A stretch of 64,000 nucleotides of DNA from Acetobacterium wieringae. Lineage in GTDB: Bacteria; Bacillota; Clostridia; Eubacteriales; Eubacteriaceae. Made by a program: the position numbers and the translations under genes. This document shows, in pieces, positions 44,395 to 54,700 of the stretch. The DNA lies in contig NZ_LKEU01000039.1 of assembly GCF_001766835.1 (NCBI RefSeq), positions 62,001 to 126,000 of the forward strand, read 5' to 3'. The notes under the pieces are model-generated. The model did not search any database. It saw only the letters and a list, made by a program, of their open reading frames with translations, and was not told where the DNA came from. How positions within the stretch are numbered: position 1 is the first letter of the stretch; each line of letters starts with the position of its first letter.

Positions 44395-44409
44395 TTGACG
44401 ACCATGGCC
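44373..44409. repeat. Perfect inverted repeat across the dapB stop
   Basis: GGCCATGGTCGTCAA-CGACTAG-TTGACGACCATGGCC, 15 of 15 paired. The loop contains the TAG stop. There is no T-run, so it is not a standard terminator; it could still protect or end the mRNA. Confidence 0.65.
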
Positions 44410-44915
44410 CTCAAGGCGCTTATATTAAGTACTGTTAGCCTAGCTACTGGTTTTCATAAAGCAATTTCTACACTGTACGGCGTACAGGCTATCGCCAGTT
44501 CGCCTACACGTTACGAAATTGATTATGAAACCCGTATCCAGGCAATTGAGTCTAGCTGTAAGCGCCTAAAAACAAAGCACGCACCAGTACCGTTAACAAG
44601 AAAACACTGTTTTTAATTCTTACCTTGAATCGTGAAACGTTTTGTATTATACCCAAGTAGTACCGACAATTGTTACATCATGTTGTTCGCATCGGAGCGA
44701 ACAGGTTGATAAACCTGTCCGATTCCGCAGCGAACAACAGATTAATAATTGGTCGGTACGGTATTAAGATGCAACCCCCGATCTTAAGACCTCCGTGTAA
44801 GAATTACAGAGAATCGTATCGGTACGGTATTTCACATCGCCCCCCACACCATTAACAGAAAGGATCACATAACAGTCGACTTATCATAGCTGCTACTGAT
44901 TTAGAGGTTCATCAC
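44410..44915. other. 506-nt gap between dapB and lysC
   Basis: It holds palindromic element copy 2 (44661-44758). A 13-mer TCGGTACGGTATT occurs at the element end (44753-44765) and again at 44819-44831. An inverted pair TTAAGAT/ATCTTAA lies at 44764-44788. I see no second L-box and no convincing lysC promoter. The short open frame at 44395-44616 has no RBS or family match. Confidence 0.6.
44661..44758. repeat. TACCGAC palindromic element, copy 2
   Basis: 98 bp. Left TACCGACAATTGTTACATC, right end TACCGACCAATTATTAATC on the other strand; nested stems GTTGTTCGC/GCGAACAAC and ACAGGTT/AACCTGT. Its reverse complement aligns with copy 1 over both ends; the centres differ. Confidence 0.75.
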
Positions 44916-46121
44916 ATGAATATTGTTGTGCAGAAATACGGCGGAACCTCAGTAGGTTCCACCGAACGGATTATAAATGTTGCCAAGCGCATCATTGCCA
45001 AAAAACAAAGTGGCCACCAGGTTGTTGTGGTGGTTTCCGCCATGGGCAAAACCACCGATGATCTGGTCAAGCTGGCTTATGACATCAACCCCACCCCCCC
45101 CAAGCGGGAGCTGGATCGGCTTTTGTCCACCGGCGAGCAGATTTCCATTTCGCTGCTGTCGATGGCCCTGCAAGCCCTGGGTCACGACGCCATTTCCTTT
45201 ACCGGCCCTCAAGTCGGCATCCGCACCAGCGGCCGCCATACCAAGTCCAGGATTGAAGGAATTGACACCACCAAGATTTTAGAATCATTAAACGACGATA
45301 AAATTGTCATTATTGCCGGGTTTCAGGGCGTCAATGAAAATGATGATGTCACCACCCTTGGCCGGGGTGGCTCGGACACAAGTGCCGTGGCACTGGCCTG
45401 TGTGCTTGAGGCCCCCTGCGAAATCTACACCGATGTCGAAGGCATCTACGGGGTTGATCCCCGGCTTTACCCCCAGGCCAAGAAGCTCGACACTGTATCT
45501 TACGAAGAAATGCTGGAAATGGCCAGCCTCGGCGCCGGGGTCATGCATCCCCGAGCCATTGAGTTGGGCAGCAAGTACGATACCCCCATCTGGGTCGCCT
45601 CCAGCGAACTGGAAATTCCCGGCACCATCATTACAAAAGGAGAAAACAACATGGAAGGACAATCCATCACCGGCGTGGCCATTGACAATGACGAAATTAT
45701 GATCACCATCCGTGACGTTCCCTTTGACCGGAACATCACCTCCCAGTTTTTTAGTCAATTTGCCACCAAAAGCATTAACATCGATATGATCAGCCAAAGC
45801 GCCCCCATCGATGATCTGATCAATATTTCATTTACCGCCCCGGCTTCCGATCTGGCTGATGCCAAGAAAGTTCTGGCCGCTTTTCAGGACAAACACCCTG
45901 GCATCGGGGTGATTATCAACGAACAGGTTTCCAAGCTATCAGTGGTTGGGATCGGGATGCGCAGCCAGTCCGGCGTCGCCGCCAAGTTTTTTTCCCTGCT
46001 GGCCGATAACAACATCCAGATGCTGATGATTACCACCTCCGAAATCCGGATCAGTTGTATCATTCCCGAAAAAGACAAGGATCTGGCAGTGACAGCTACC
46101 GCCCAGGCCTTCGATTTATAA
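44916..46121 (+). CDS. lysC: Aspartate kinase
   Basis: 401 residues. KYGGTSVG start, GRGGSDTSAVAL, then two ACT domains (about 265-400; the second with VVGIGMRSQSGVAAKFF). It phosphorylates aspartate, the first step of the lysine/threonine branch. The ACT domains imply feedback control by lysine and/or threonine. AGAGG is 8 nt before the ATG. It is separated from dapB by 521 nt and the second palindrome. Confidence 0.95.
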   Translation: MNIVVQKYGGTSVGSTERIINVAKRIIAKKQSGHQVVVVVSAMGKTTDDLVKLAYDINPTPPKRELDRLLSTGEQISISLLSMALQALGHDAISFTGPQVGIRTSGRHTKSRIEGIDTTKILESLNDDKIVIIAGFQGVNENDDVTTLGRGGSDTSAVALACVLEAPCEIYTDVEGIYGVDPRLYPQAKKLDTVSYEEMLEMASLGAGVMHPRAIELGSKYDTPIWVASSELEIPGTIITKGENNMEGQSITGVAIDNDEIMITIRDVPFDRNITSQFFSQFATKSINIDMISQSAPIDDLINISFTAPASDLADAKKVLAAFQDKHPGIGVIINEQVSKLSVVGIGMRSQSGVAAKFFSLLADNNIQMLMITTSEIRISCIIPEKDKDLAVTATAQAFDL

Positions 46122-46145
46122 AACGTATCGGATCACAAACAAAAT

Positions 46146-46188
46146 AAGCCAGCATTTCAGACCCTGAGGTTTGAGATGCTGGCTTTTT
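46146..46188. terminator. Bidirectional terminator between lysC and the ComFB gene
   Basis: AAGCCAGCAT...ATGCTGGCTT stem followed by TTTTT on the plus strand and TATTTTG on the minus strand. Confidence 0.85.
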
Positions 46189-46204
46189 ATTGTTGGGCAG
46201 CGGT

Positions 46205-46477
46205 TTATGATTGTTTGGGATGACGGGGATTTTTTGAGACGATATCAATGGCCCGGGTCAGCTCGCTGGTCAGATCGGCCTTATGTTGGGTCGTCATTTC
46301 ATCGATTTTAGAAAACAAGAGCCCTTCATGAGTCACAAAATAAGCGGGTTTTAGCTTGTTCAGGGCAATCGCTTTAATATCTTCAACACACAGCTCGCAG
46401 CGGCAAATATCCGGATACTGTTTGAGCATGTGTGGTAAAAATGAATCAACCGCATCCTCCATGTAATTTTTTAACAT
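46205..46477 (-). CDS. ComFB-family protein
   Basis: 90 residues of ComFB type (NYMEDAVDSFLPHML, CRCELCVEDIKAIALNKLKPAY). The C-x-C-x2-C cysteines probably bind a metal. ComFB proteins have been reported as cyclic-di-nucleotide receptors in cyanobacteria. A GGDEF/HD-GYP gene is its upstream neighbour on the same strand (138-nt gap), which fits that idea but does not prove it. Confidence 0.85.
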   Translation of the reverse strand: MLKNYMEDAVDSFLPHMLKQYPDICRCELCVEDIKAIALNKLKPAYFVTHEGLLFSKIDEMTTQHKADLTSELTRAIDIVSKNPRHPKQS

Positions 46478-46615
46478 CTTTTCCCTCCAAAGTTTGTCGA
46501 TTTAGTAATTGATTTTATCGATTCAGATAAACACTTTCCTGACATTAGTATACTATTAAAACAACGCCATTTCAACCGTTTTCAGCTCACGATTCGATAT
46601 TTGTTGTAAACATGA

Positions 46616-48376
46616 CTAAATTTGCCTTTGCCCGCATCCCGTTTGCTCCGTCAGCACCCTGCTTACAAAAACCCCGGCAATAGTCGGGTCAAATTGGGTA
46701 CCAGCGCCATGAACGATGGCATGAACCGCCTGACTGGGAGACAGGGCCGGATGATAGGGCCTGTCACTGACCATCGCATCATATGCTTCGGCAATGGCGA
46801 TAATCCGGGCCAGCCGAGGAATTTTTTGGCCAGACAGACCCTTGGGGTAGCCACTGCCATCCCACCATTCGTGATGGCTAAGAATGGCTAGGGCAATTTC
46901 TACCATATCGGCGGCAATGTTGGTAATATGGTAACCTATTTCCGGGTGGCGTTTAATCGCCAGCCATTCTTCCGGGGTCAAGGTCCCGGTTTTATCGAGC
47001 AGGCCCGGGGCCAGGGTGACCTTGCCGATATCATGGAGCCGGGCCGCCCATTCCAGAGCTGCCAGCTCTTTTTCGCCCAGCCCCATGGCCTCTCCAATTT
47101 GCCGGGCATACTGGCTGACCATCTTGCCATGGTTTTTCTCAGCCCCGCATTTCTGATAAAGCGATGCCATAATCAGGTGGATGGTCGTGTCCCGAACCTG
47201 GGGTTTCATCTGTAGTTTATGTTTATACATGTAGTTTTCGGCGTTCTTAAAAACAGCCAGGACATCTTCGGACAGATTTTTTTTGGTGTCCCAGCCAAAG
47301 GCCATTGAAAGCATTCCCTGATCAACCGGGGCCAGGGCCACAGCCTGGTTCATCCGCTCGACGATTTTGGCGGTGGTTTCTGTATCGGTATTTGGTAGCA
47401 GCAATACAAATTCATCGCCGCCCCAGCGGGCCGCCACGTCGTTGGGGCGACAGAATTTTTTGAGCATTTTACCGGCAGCATAGATCACCTGGTCGCCGGT
47501 CAGGTGGCCAAAGGCATCATTGATCATTTTTAAGTTGTTGATATCGCCCATGATAATCGATAGCGGAAAATGACGGCGGCCATCGATCCGCTTGAGTTCC
47601 TCTTCGAAATAGCGGCGGTTATAAAGGCCGGTCAGGTGATCATGGTAGCTAAGGTATTCAATCCGTTTATTTTGCGCCACCCGCTCGGAAACATCCCGAA
47701 AGATCAGCACCACCCCGGTGGTTGCCCCGTCTCCGTCTTTTACCGGGGTGGCACTGTCCTCGATATGAAAGCAATGGCCCTGGCGGTCGGTGATCACGGC
47801 ATGGTGGGATGAGACGGTGCTGTGATCAGTTTTTAGGACCTCATCCACCGGATTGGAAACCTGATATTCGGGATTCTCATGGGACAGCTGAAAAACCAGC
47901 TCGAACCGTTTTCCCTGGGCCTCGTCACTTGACCAGCCGGTCAGTTCTTCGGCGACCCGGTTGAGCAGCGTCACCCGCTTCTCCAGATCAACCACGATAA
48001 TGCCATCACCGACGCTTTTCATCACCCGGTCGAGATTTTTGTGGCTGCTTTCTAACTGGTTGATCAGAAAATAAATCCCCGAGGCGACAAACAGCAGGAT
48101 GCTGGCCCGCAGAATCGGCGCCATCAAGAATGCTCCCTGACTGAGATAATCCATGATGATGTGGAAGCCCCCCAGAAAAATCGCCACCTGAATCACGTAG
48201 CGTTTGTACCAGAGACCGACTAGCACAATCACCACATAAAAGAGGTGGGTGTAAACCACATCAATGCCTTTAAAGTAATTAAAATACACCGCCACAAATA
48301 TCGTTCCCAGAAGACAGAGGCCGACGATGGTCATCCGGATTTGATGATTGGCGGTAATTGATTGCGATCTTTCCAT
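46616..48376 (-). CDS. Membrane PAS-GGDEF-HD-GYP cyclic-di-GMP protein
   Basis: 586 residues. Three to four membrane helices (15-110), PAS (about 115-235), GGDEF with intact RWGGDEF and GDIN (about 240-400), HD-GYP with RLHDIGK and HHEWWDGSGYPKGL (about 405-580). Both the making and the breaking motifs of c-di-GMP are intact, so activity is probably switched by the PAS domain. ATG with AGAGGG upstream. Confidence 0.9.
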   Translation of the reverse strand: MERSQSITANHQIRMTIVGLCLLGTIFVAVYFNYFKGIDVVYTHLFYVVIVLVGLWYKRYVIQVAIFLGGFHIIMDYLSQGAFLMAPILRASILLFVASGIYFLINQLESSHKNLDRVMKSVGDGIIVVDLEKRVTLLNRVAEELTGWSSDEAQGKRFELVFQLSHENPEYQVSNPVDEVLKTDHSTVSSHHAVITDRQGHCFHIEDSATPVKDGDGATTGVVLIFRDVSERVAQNKRIEYLSYHDHLTGLYNRRYFEEELKRIDGRRHFPLSIIMGDINNLKMINDAFGHLTGDQVIYAAGKMLKKFCRPNDVAARWGGDEFVLLLPNTDTETTAKIVERMNQAVALAPVDQGMLSMAFGWDTKKNLSEDVLAVFKNAENYMYKHKLQMKPQVRDTTIHLIMASLYQKCGAEKNHGKMVSQYARQIGEAMGLGEKELAALEWAARLHDIGKVTLAPGLLDKTGTLTPEEWLAIKRHPEIGYHITNIAADMVEIALAILSHHEWWDGSGYPKGLSGQKIPRLARIIAIAEAYDAMVSDRPYHPALSPSQAVHAIVHGAGTQFDPTIAGVFVSRVLTEQTGCGQRQI

Positions 48377-48764
48377 AAATGTACCCTCTTTTCATTGCTT
48401 TGCTTGCCGGGACAATCACCGGTCGGTTGCTGCTGGCCTTTTTTAATTGGGACTGCTTCTTTAACAAACTGCGGCTGTCGATGCATTTTTGTTGTTTTGT
48501 CCCATGTATTTCGCTTTTTTTACTACTTTAACTAAACTTTTTTCTATTTTACCATAATAGCCCACCCCTGAACAGACTTTTAATCAACAAGGCTGTCTCT
48601 TTCCGCCGGGGTTTTTAATAATGATTCGGGTGCTCAATTTAAAAAATAGTCTCACCAAATAAATGTTATGGTATAATAACAATAAAAAATTTACGATCTC
48701 AGCAAAGCACCAACATTTTGCTGAAACTCATAAAATTATGCATCCAGGAAGGAATAATTGCCCC
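48377..48764 (+). other. 388-nt leader upstream of the NRPS gene
   Basis: TATAAT at 48672-48677, inside GTTATGGTATAATAAC, may be the -10; no good -35 is seen. AGGAAGGA at 48746-48753 is the RBS, 11 nt before the ATG. Nothing else recognised. Confidence 0.45.
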
Positions 48765-51700
48765 ATGAATGATCTTAATGACAAACAAACCCCGCACAAC
48801 GCAAAGGTTTCTGCCACCAGCGCAGCTGCCAACAATGAGAGTCTTGGCTATTTCACTGGTATTTTTAGCGGACTGGAAATTGATTCCAATCTGATTTATG
48901 ATTATCCCAATAACAGCAACCATACTGCCATCCCTGATGCCTGGATTGGCAGCGATTTTTCCCGGAGTTTTGCCCCGGAGACCATTAATGCACTGCTGAC
49001 TACCGCCGGGATCACCGCCCCGGTGCTTTTTTTAGCCGCCTTTGCCTACAGCATGGCCAAGTTTACCGGTCAGGACGAAAGTGTCTGCTGTCTGCAGCCC
49101 TGTGACAACGCCGATGGCATTTTGCCGCTGTATCTTAAAATCAATGAAGACGAGTCGATTGTCGACTACCTTAAGGCTGTTTCTTGCAGCGATACAACCA
49201 CCCGCCGCCACTGCGGCTGCGCCTTTTCGCAGTTATCCCGGGAGCTTAATCTCACCGCTGACCTGCGTTTTGTTTTTAATGAAAACCCGGAACAGCCGGT
49301 GGACCTCGGCCACGCCCATCTGGCGGCGGTAGTCAGCCCCAAAGGCAACAACTTTGCGCTACGCCTGCATTACCGCAGCGATTTATATAAAAAAGAAACC
49401 ATTCTCAGCTTTGCCGATCTGTTGGAACGGACCATCGGCGGCTTACTGACAGCTCCAAAACTCTCAGCCATTACCCTGATTTCGGAGGCTGACCGGCTCC
49501 GCTGTGAAACCTTTAACCACACCACCGTTCCCTACGACACCAGCCTGACGATGGTCTCGATGTTAAAAAACCAGGCCTTAAAAACCCCGGACAATATTGC
49601 CCTGGTCTATCAGGAGGTCAAACTTACCTATCGTGAGCTCGACGCTGTCACCGACCGACTGGCCAAACACATCAAAAGCTTTGGCATCGGCCGGGAAGAT
49701 ATTATCCCGATTCTGCTGCCCAAAAGCGAGCTGATGACAATTGCCTCCATTGGCGTGCTTAAGGCCGGGGCAGCCTATCAGCCGCTTGATCCCTCCTACC
49801 CCAGCGAGCGGCTGAGCTTTATGATTGGCGACACCAGCGCCCGACTACTGATTGCCGATGAAGCGCTGCTGGGACTGATCCCTGACTACAGCGGTCAGCT
49901 GATCCTGACCAAAGACATTAAGGATCTGCCAGACAGCACTGTGGTGCTGAGTGACCCTGCGCCTGAGGATCTGATGGTGATGCTCTACACCTCCGGCTCC
50001 ACCGGGGTGCCCAAGGGCGTGATGCTGGAGCACCGCAACCTGGTCTGTTTCTGCCACTGGTACAACCGCTACCTTGATCTCGATGAACACGCCCGGGTGG
50101 CCGCCTATGCCAGCTTTGGTTTTGACGCCAATATGATGGACACCTATCCGGTCTTAACCGTGGGCGGAACCCTGCACATCATCGCCGATGAGATTCGCCT
50201 TGATCTGCTGCGGCTCAATGACTATTTTGAAGCCAATGGCATCAGCCACATCTTTATGACCACCCAGGTGGGCCGCCAGTTTGCTGACACCATCACTAAT
50301 TATTCACTTAAGCATCTGGCCACCGGCGGCGAAAAGCTGGCCACCATCCACCCACCCCGCTACCATTTCCACAACCTCTACGGCCCCACCGAAACCGCTG
50401 TCATTTCCACGTGTTTTGAGGTGGATAACCTCTATGACAATATTCCCATCGGTAAGGCCGTGGACAATCTCAAAACCTACGTGGTTGACCGCTATAAACG
50501 GCAGCTGCCCATTGGCGTCCCCGGGGAGCTCTGTATTGCCGGGATGCATGTCGGCCGGGGCTACTTAAACCGCCCCGAGGCCACTGCCGCTGCCTTTGGC
50601 GCCAACCCCTTTTGTGATGTCGCCCCTGATGACCGGATCTATTATACCGGCGACATTGTCCGCTATCTGAGTGATGGCAATATCGAGTTTGTCGGCCGCC
50701 GGGATGCTCAGATCAAGATCCGCGGTTTCCGGGTCGAACTGACCGAAATTGAGGCGGTGATCCGCCAGTTCCCGGGCATTCAGGACGCCACCGTCGTCGC
50801 CTATGATGATCCCAGCGGGGTCAAGTACATTGCCGCCTATGTGGTGTCCGATACCCCAGTTGACGTTGCCGCCCTCAACGCCTTTATCGAAGCCGAAAAG
50901 CCGCCCTATATGGTCCCGGCGGTAACGATGCAGTTAGAGGCCATTCCGCTTAACCAGAACCTGAAGGTCAATAAAAAGGCGCTGCCGCTGCCGGTTAAAC
51001 AGCAGACTGATTTGACCCCACCGCAAAACCCCACCCAGAAACAGATCTTTGACTGCGTTGCCAAAATTCTCGGCCACGATCAGTTTGGCATTGCCACTGA
51101 CTTGCAGGAAGCCGGGCTGACTTCAATTGGCACCGTGACCTTAAATGTCCGGCTGTCCCAAATCTTTGGGGTAGCGGTGCGGAACCGGGATCTGAAAGAA
51201 CATAACACGGTTGCCAAACTGGAAACCTTCCTGACTGCCACCGCAGCCACGACCCCGGATAACGATGCCCCCAAACTGACGGCCTATCCGCTGACCCAGA
51301 CCCAGCTGGGCTTGTTTGTCGAATCGATGGCCAAACCCGATGAGCTGCTGTATCATATCCCCTTTTTGTTTAAGCTCCATCCCGATGTCAACCTGCCGCG
51401 GTTTAAAGCTGCCGTTGAAACGGCCATTTCGGCCCACGCCTACCTCAAAACCCGCTTCTTTATGGATGATGATGGCGAAATCATGCAGCGCCGCCGGGAT
51501 GAGGCCCCCTTTACCCTGCGGATTCGGGATTATCTGGATAAGGACAAGCTGGTCACCCCCTTTAAACTGATTGATGGCCGACTCTTTAACGCCTCATTGT
51601 TTGCGACCAAAGACGGCAACTATTTCTTTATCGATATCCACCACAGCATCTGCGACGGCACTTCGCTGGTAATTTTGATTGAAGACATTAACCGGGCCTA

Positions 51701-54700
51701 CGCCGGGGAAGCACTGGAGCCGGAAAGCTACAGCTCTTTTGACGCCGCCCGGGACGAACAAATACGCCTGGCCAGCGCCGAGTACGCCCAGGCCGAGGCT
51801 TATTTTGCCGACCTGTTTTCCGGCTGCGACACCCATTTTTTGCCCGGCCCGGACAAAAGCGAGAGCGAAAAAACCCTGGGGATTGTCAGCCTGATCCCCG
51901 ATCAGCTTACAGTCTCTGCCGTGGAGCACTACTGCGAAGCCCAGAAGATCACCCCCAACGCCTTTTTTGTCGGCCTGTTTGGTTACCTGCTGGGCCGCTA
52001 CACGAATAAAAACCACAGCGTCTTTACGACCATCTACAATGGCCGCAGCGATTCCCGGACGGCCCGATCGATGGGGATGTTCGTTAAAACCCTGCCGGTT
52101 ACCTGCAGGCTTGATGCCCCGGCCAGTGCCCTGTTTACCGCCACCAAAAATCAGCTGATCGACAGCATGGATCACGATCTCTATTCCTTTGCCAAAATCA
52201 GCCGGGCCTTTGGCATCTCAGCCGAAGCGATGTTTGTCTATCAGGGCGATAACTTTGAGTTTGAAACCCTGGCCGGTCTCCCCACCGAAGCCCTGGAGGT
52301 GATGAGCGAAGGGGTCATTGCCGCCATTTCGGTGGAAGTCTCAATCCGCCAGGGCCGCTACTATTTCCGGGCCACCTTTGAGAGTAACCGCTACGAGGAC
52401 AGCTCGATAAACGCCCTGCTATCCAATCTGGCACTGGCCGCAAAACAGGTGCTGACCACAGACGACCTCAATCAGATACAGCTGCTCTTTGATGAGCCCC
52501 GGGAGATGGTCAATGACCCCCGTTTTTACGGCCATACCTTTGTCGATCTGTTTACGGATGCGGCCGCCCACTATCCCGGGCAGACGGCGGTGGCCGACCG
52601 CAAGGGCCACCTCAGCTATGCCCAGCTGGACGCCGCTTCGGATGCGCTGGCCGTGCAGCTGCTTGGCGCCGGGGTAAAAAAAGGCGACTTTGTCGGCGTC
52701 CTGTCGGGCCGCACCCGGGAATTTTTAATTGGCGTCATTGCTGCCATGAAGGCTGGCGCCGCCTATGTGCCGCTTGACCCCGAGTACCCGGAAGACCGGC
52801 TGCGCTATATGCTTTCCGACTCGGCGGCTGATATTTTGCTTTATGTCGACGACTACCAGCACCTGACCCGCTTTTTCCCCAATCAGACCATCAATCTGGA
52901 TGCCGTCACCGCCCACGGCTACCCCCAGCCCGATAAAAGCTGGCTGGCCAGCAAACCCCAGGGCGAAGATCTGGCCTATATGATCTACACCTCCGGCTCC
53001 ACCGGCAAGCCCAAGGGGGTCATGATTGATCACGCCAACCTCAGCAATCTGATCATGAACGAAACCATCAATCAGCAGGTCACCAAGCAGACCCGCTGCG
53101 CCCAGTATTCAAGCTTCTGCTTTGACGCCTCGGTCTTGGGGATCTTCCCCTATCTGGCAAACGGTGCCCTGGTCTATCTGTTTGCCGAAGATGACCGCAA
53201 GGATGCGATCAAGGTCTGTCAGATTCTAAAAGACGAAGCCATCAACGTGGCCATCTTCCCGACTCAGATGGGCGAAATCATCATTGACAGCCTGACTGGT
53301 GACTGCAGCCTGACCCATATCATCGTCGGTGGCGAAAAGCTTAAGCATTATTATGACCGGCCCTACACGGTGGTCAATGCCTATGGCCCCACCGAAAGCA
53401 CGGTTGAGACCACCTTCTTTAATGTCGATCAGGAATACCGCAATATTCCGATTGGCAAGTCACTAATCAACGTCCGCTCTTATGTGGTCGATGACCAGCT
53501 TGTGCCGGTGCCGATCGGGATGCCCGGGGAACTCTGCCATGCCGGTCGCCAGATTGCCCGGGGCTATCACAACCTGTCCGAAAAAACCGCTGCCGCCTTT
53601 GTCCCCAGTCCCTTTGCCAGTGGTCCTGATGATGGGGTACTCTACCGCACCGGCGATATGGTAAGGCGCCGGGGTGACGGCCTGATTGAGTACATCGGCC
53701 GGATCGATTCCCAGGTTAAGATCCGGGGCTATCGGATTGAGCTGTCAGAAATTGAAGGGGCGATGCTGGCCCACCCGGGCATCAAGGAAACTGCCGTGAC
53801 GGTGCTTGAGCAAAGCGGCAACCAGTACATTATCGGTTACTATACCGGGCCGGAAGAAGCGCTTGACCCCAAGGTCTGGCACCATCTGCTGCTTTCGCAG
53901 CTGCCCGAATACATGATTCCGACCTTTTATGTCCTGCTTGACACGATGCCGCTGACCCCCGGCGGCAAAGTCGATAAAAAAGCCCTGCCCCAGCCGGAAA
54001 CCGGGATTAAGACCGCCGACTATCTGGCCCCGGAAACGGCGCTGGAAAAACAACTGGCCGAAATTTTCGCCACCACCCTGGGACTGGAAACCGTCTCGGT
54101 GCTGGACGATTTCTTTGCCATCGGCGGCACCTCAATCTCGGCCACCAAGGTGGCGATGAAGTGCCTGAGCCTGCAGATCCCGCTGGCCTACGCTGACCTG
54201 TTCGAGTACAAAACGGTCAAGCAATTGGCGGCCTTTGTTGAAAAACACGTCGCCGCAGCAATTGACCCCAATGACCGCATTAAAAACTTTGACTACCCGG
54301 CGCTGGCGCAAGTGCTGGCGGCCAATACGCCCGACAGTCTCCCCGGCCTTAACACCAGCCCGCTGGGTGACATTATTTTAACCGGTGCCACCGGCTTTCT
54401 GGGGGCCCATATCCTAAAGGAATTCCTGGACCATTATGACGGCAGCGTCACCTGCTTTATCCGTCAGGGCAAGGCCCGGTCGTTACAGCAACGGATTGAA
54501 ACGATGCTGGTCTACTATTTTGACCGCGATTATGCCGAGCTTTTTGGCAGCCGGATCTTCTGTGTTGAGGGCGATATCACCAATTTAGATAGTGTGATGG
54601 CGCTATCTGATGTAGCGGCCGATACGGTGATTAACTGCGCCGCCTGTGTTAAGCATTTTGTGGCCGATGATACGCTTGAGAAAATCAATGTCGAGGGGGT

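Noticed and set aside
44395..44616. 73-codon open frame after dapB
   Set aside because: TTG start with no ribosome binding site, no family resemblance, and it begins inside the inverted repeat.
44759..44915. Second lysine riboswitch before lysC
   Set aside because: No AGAGGTGC or AGCTCGCCGAAG core; only repeats related to the palindromic element.
51594..52175. 193-codon minus-strand frame within the NRPS
   Set aside because: A shadow of the condensation domain; the plus-strand motifs are intact.
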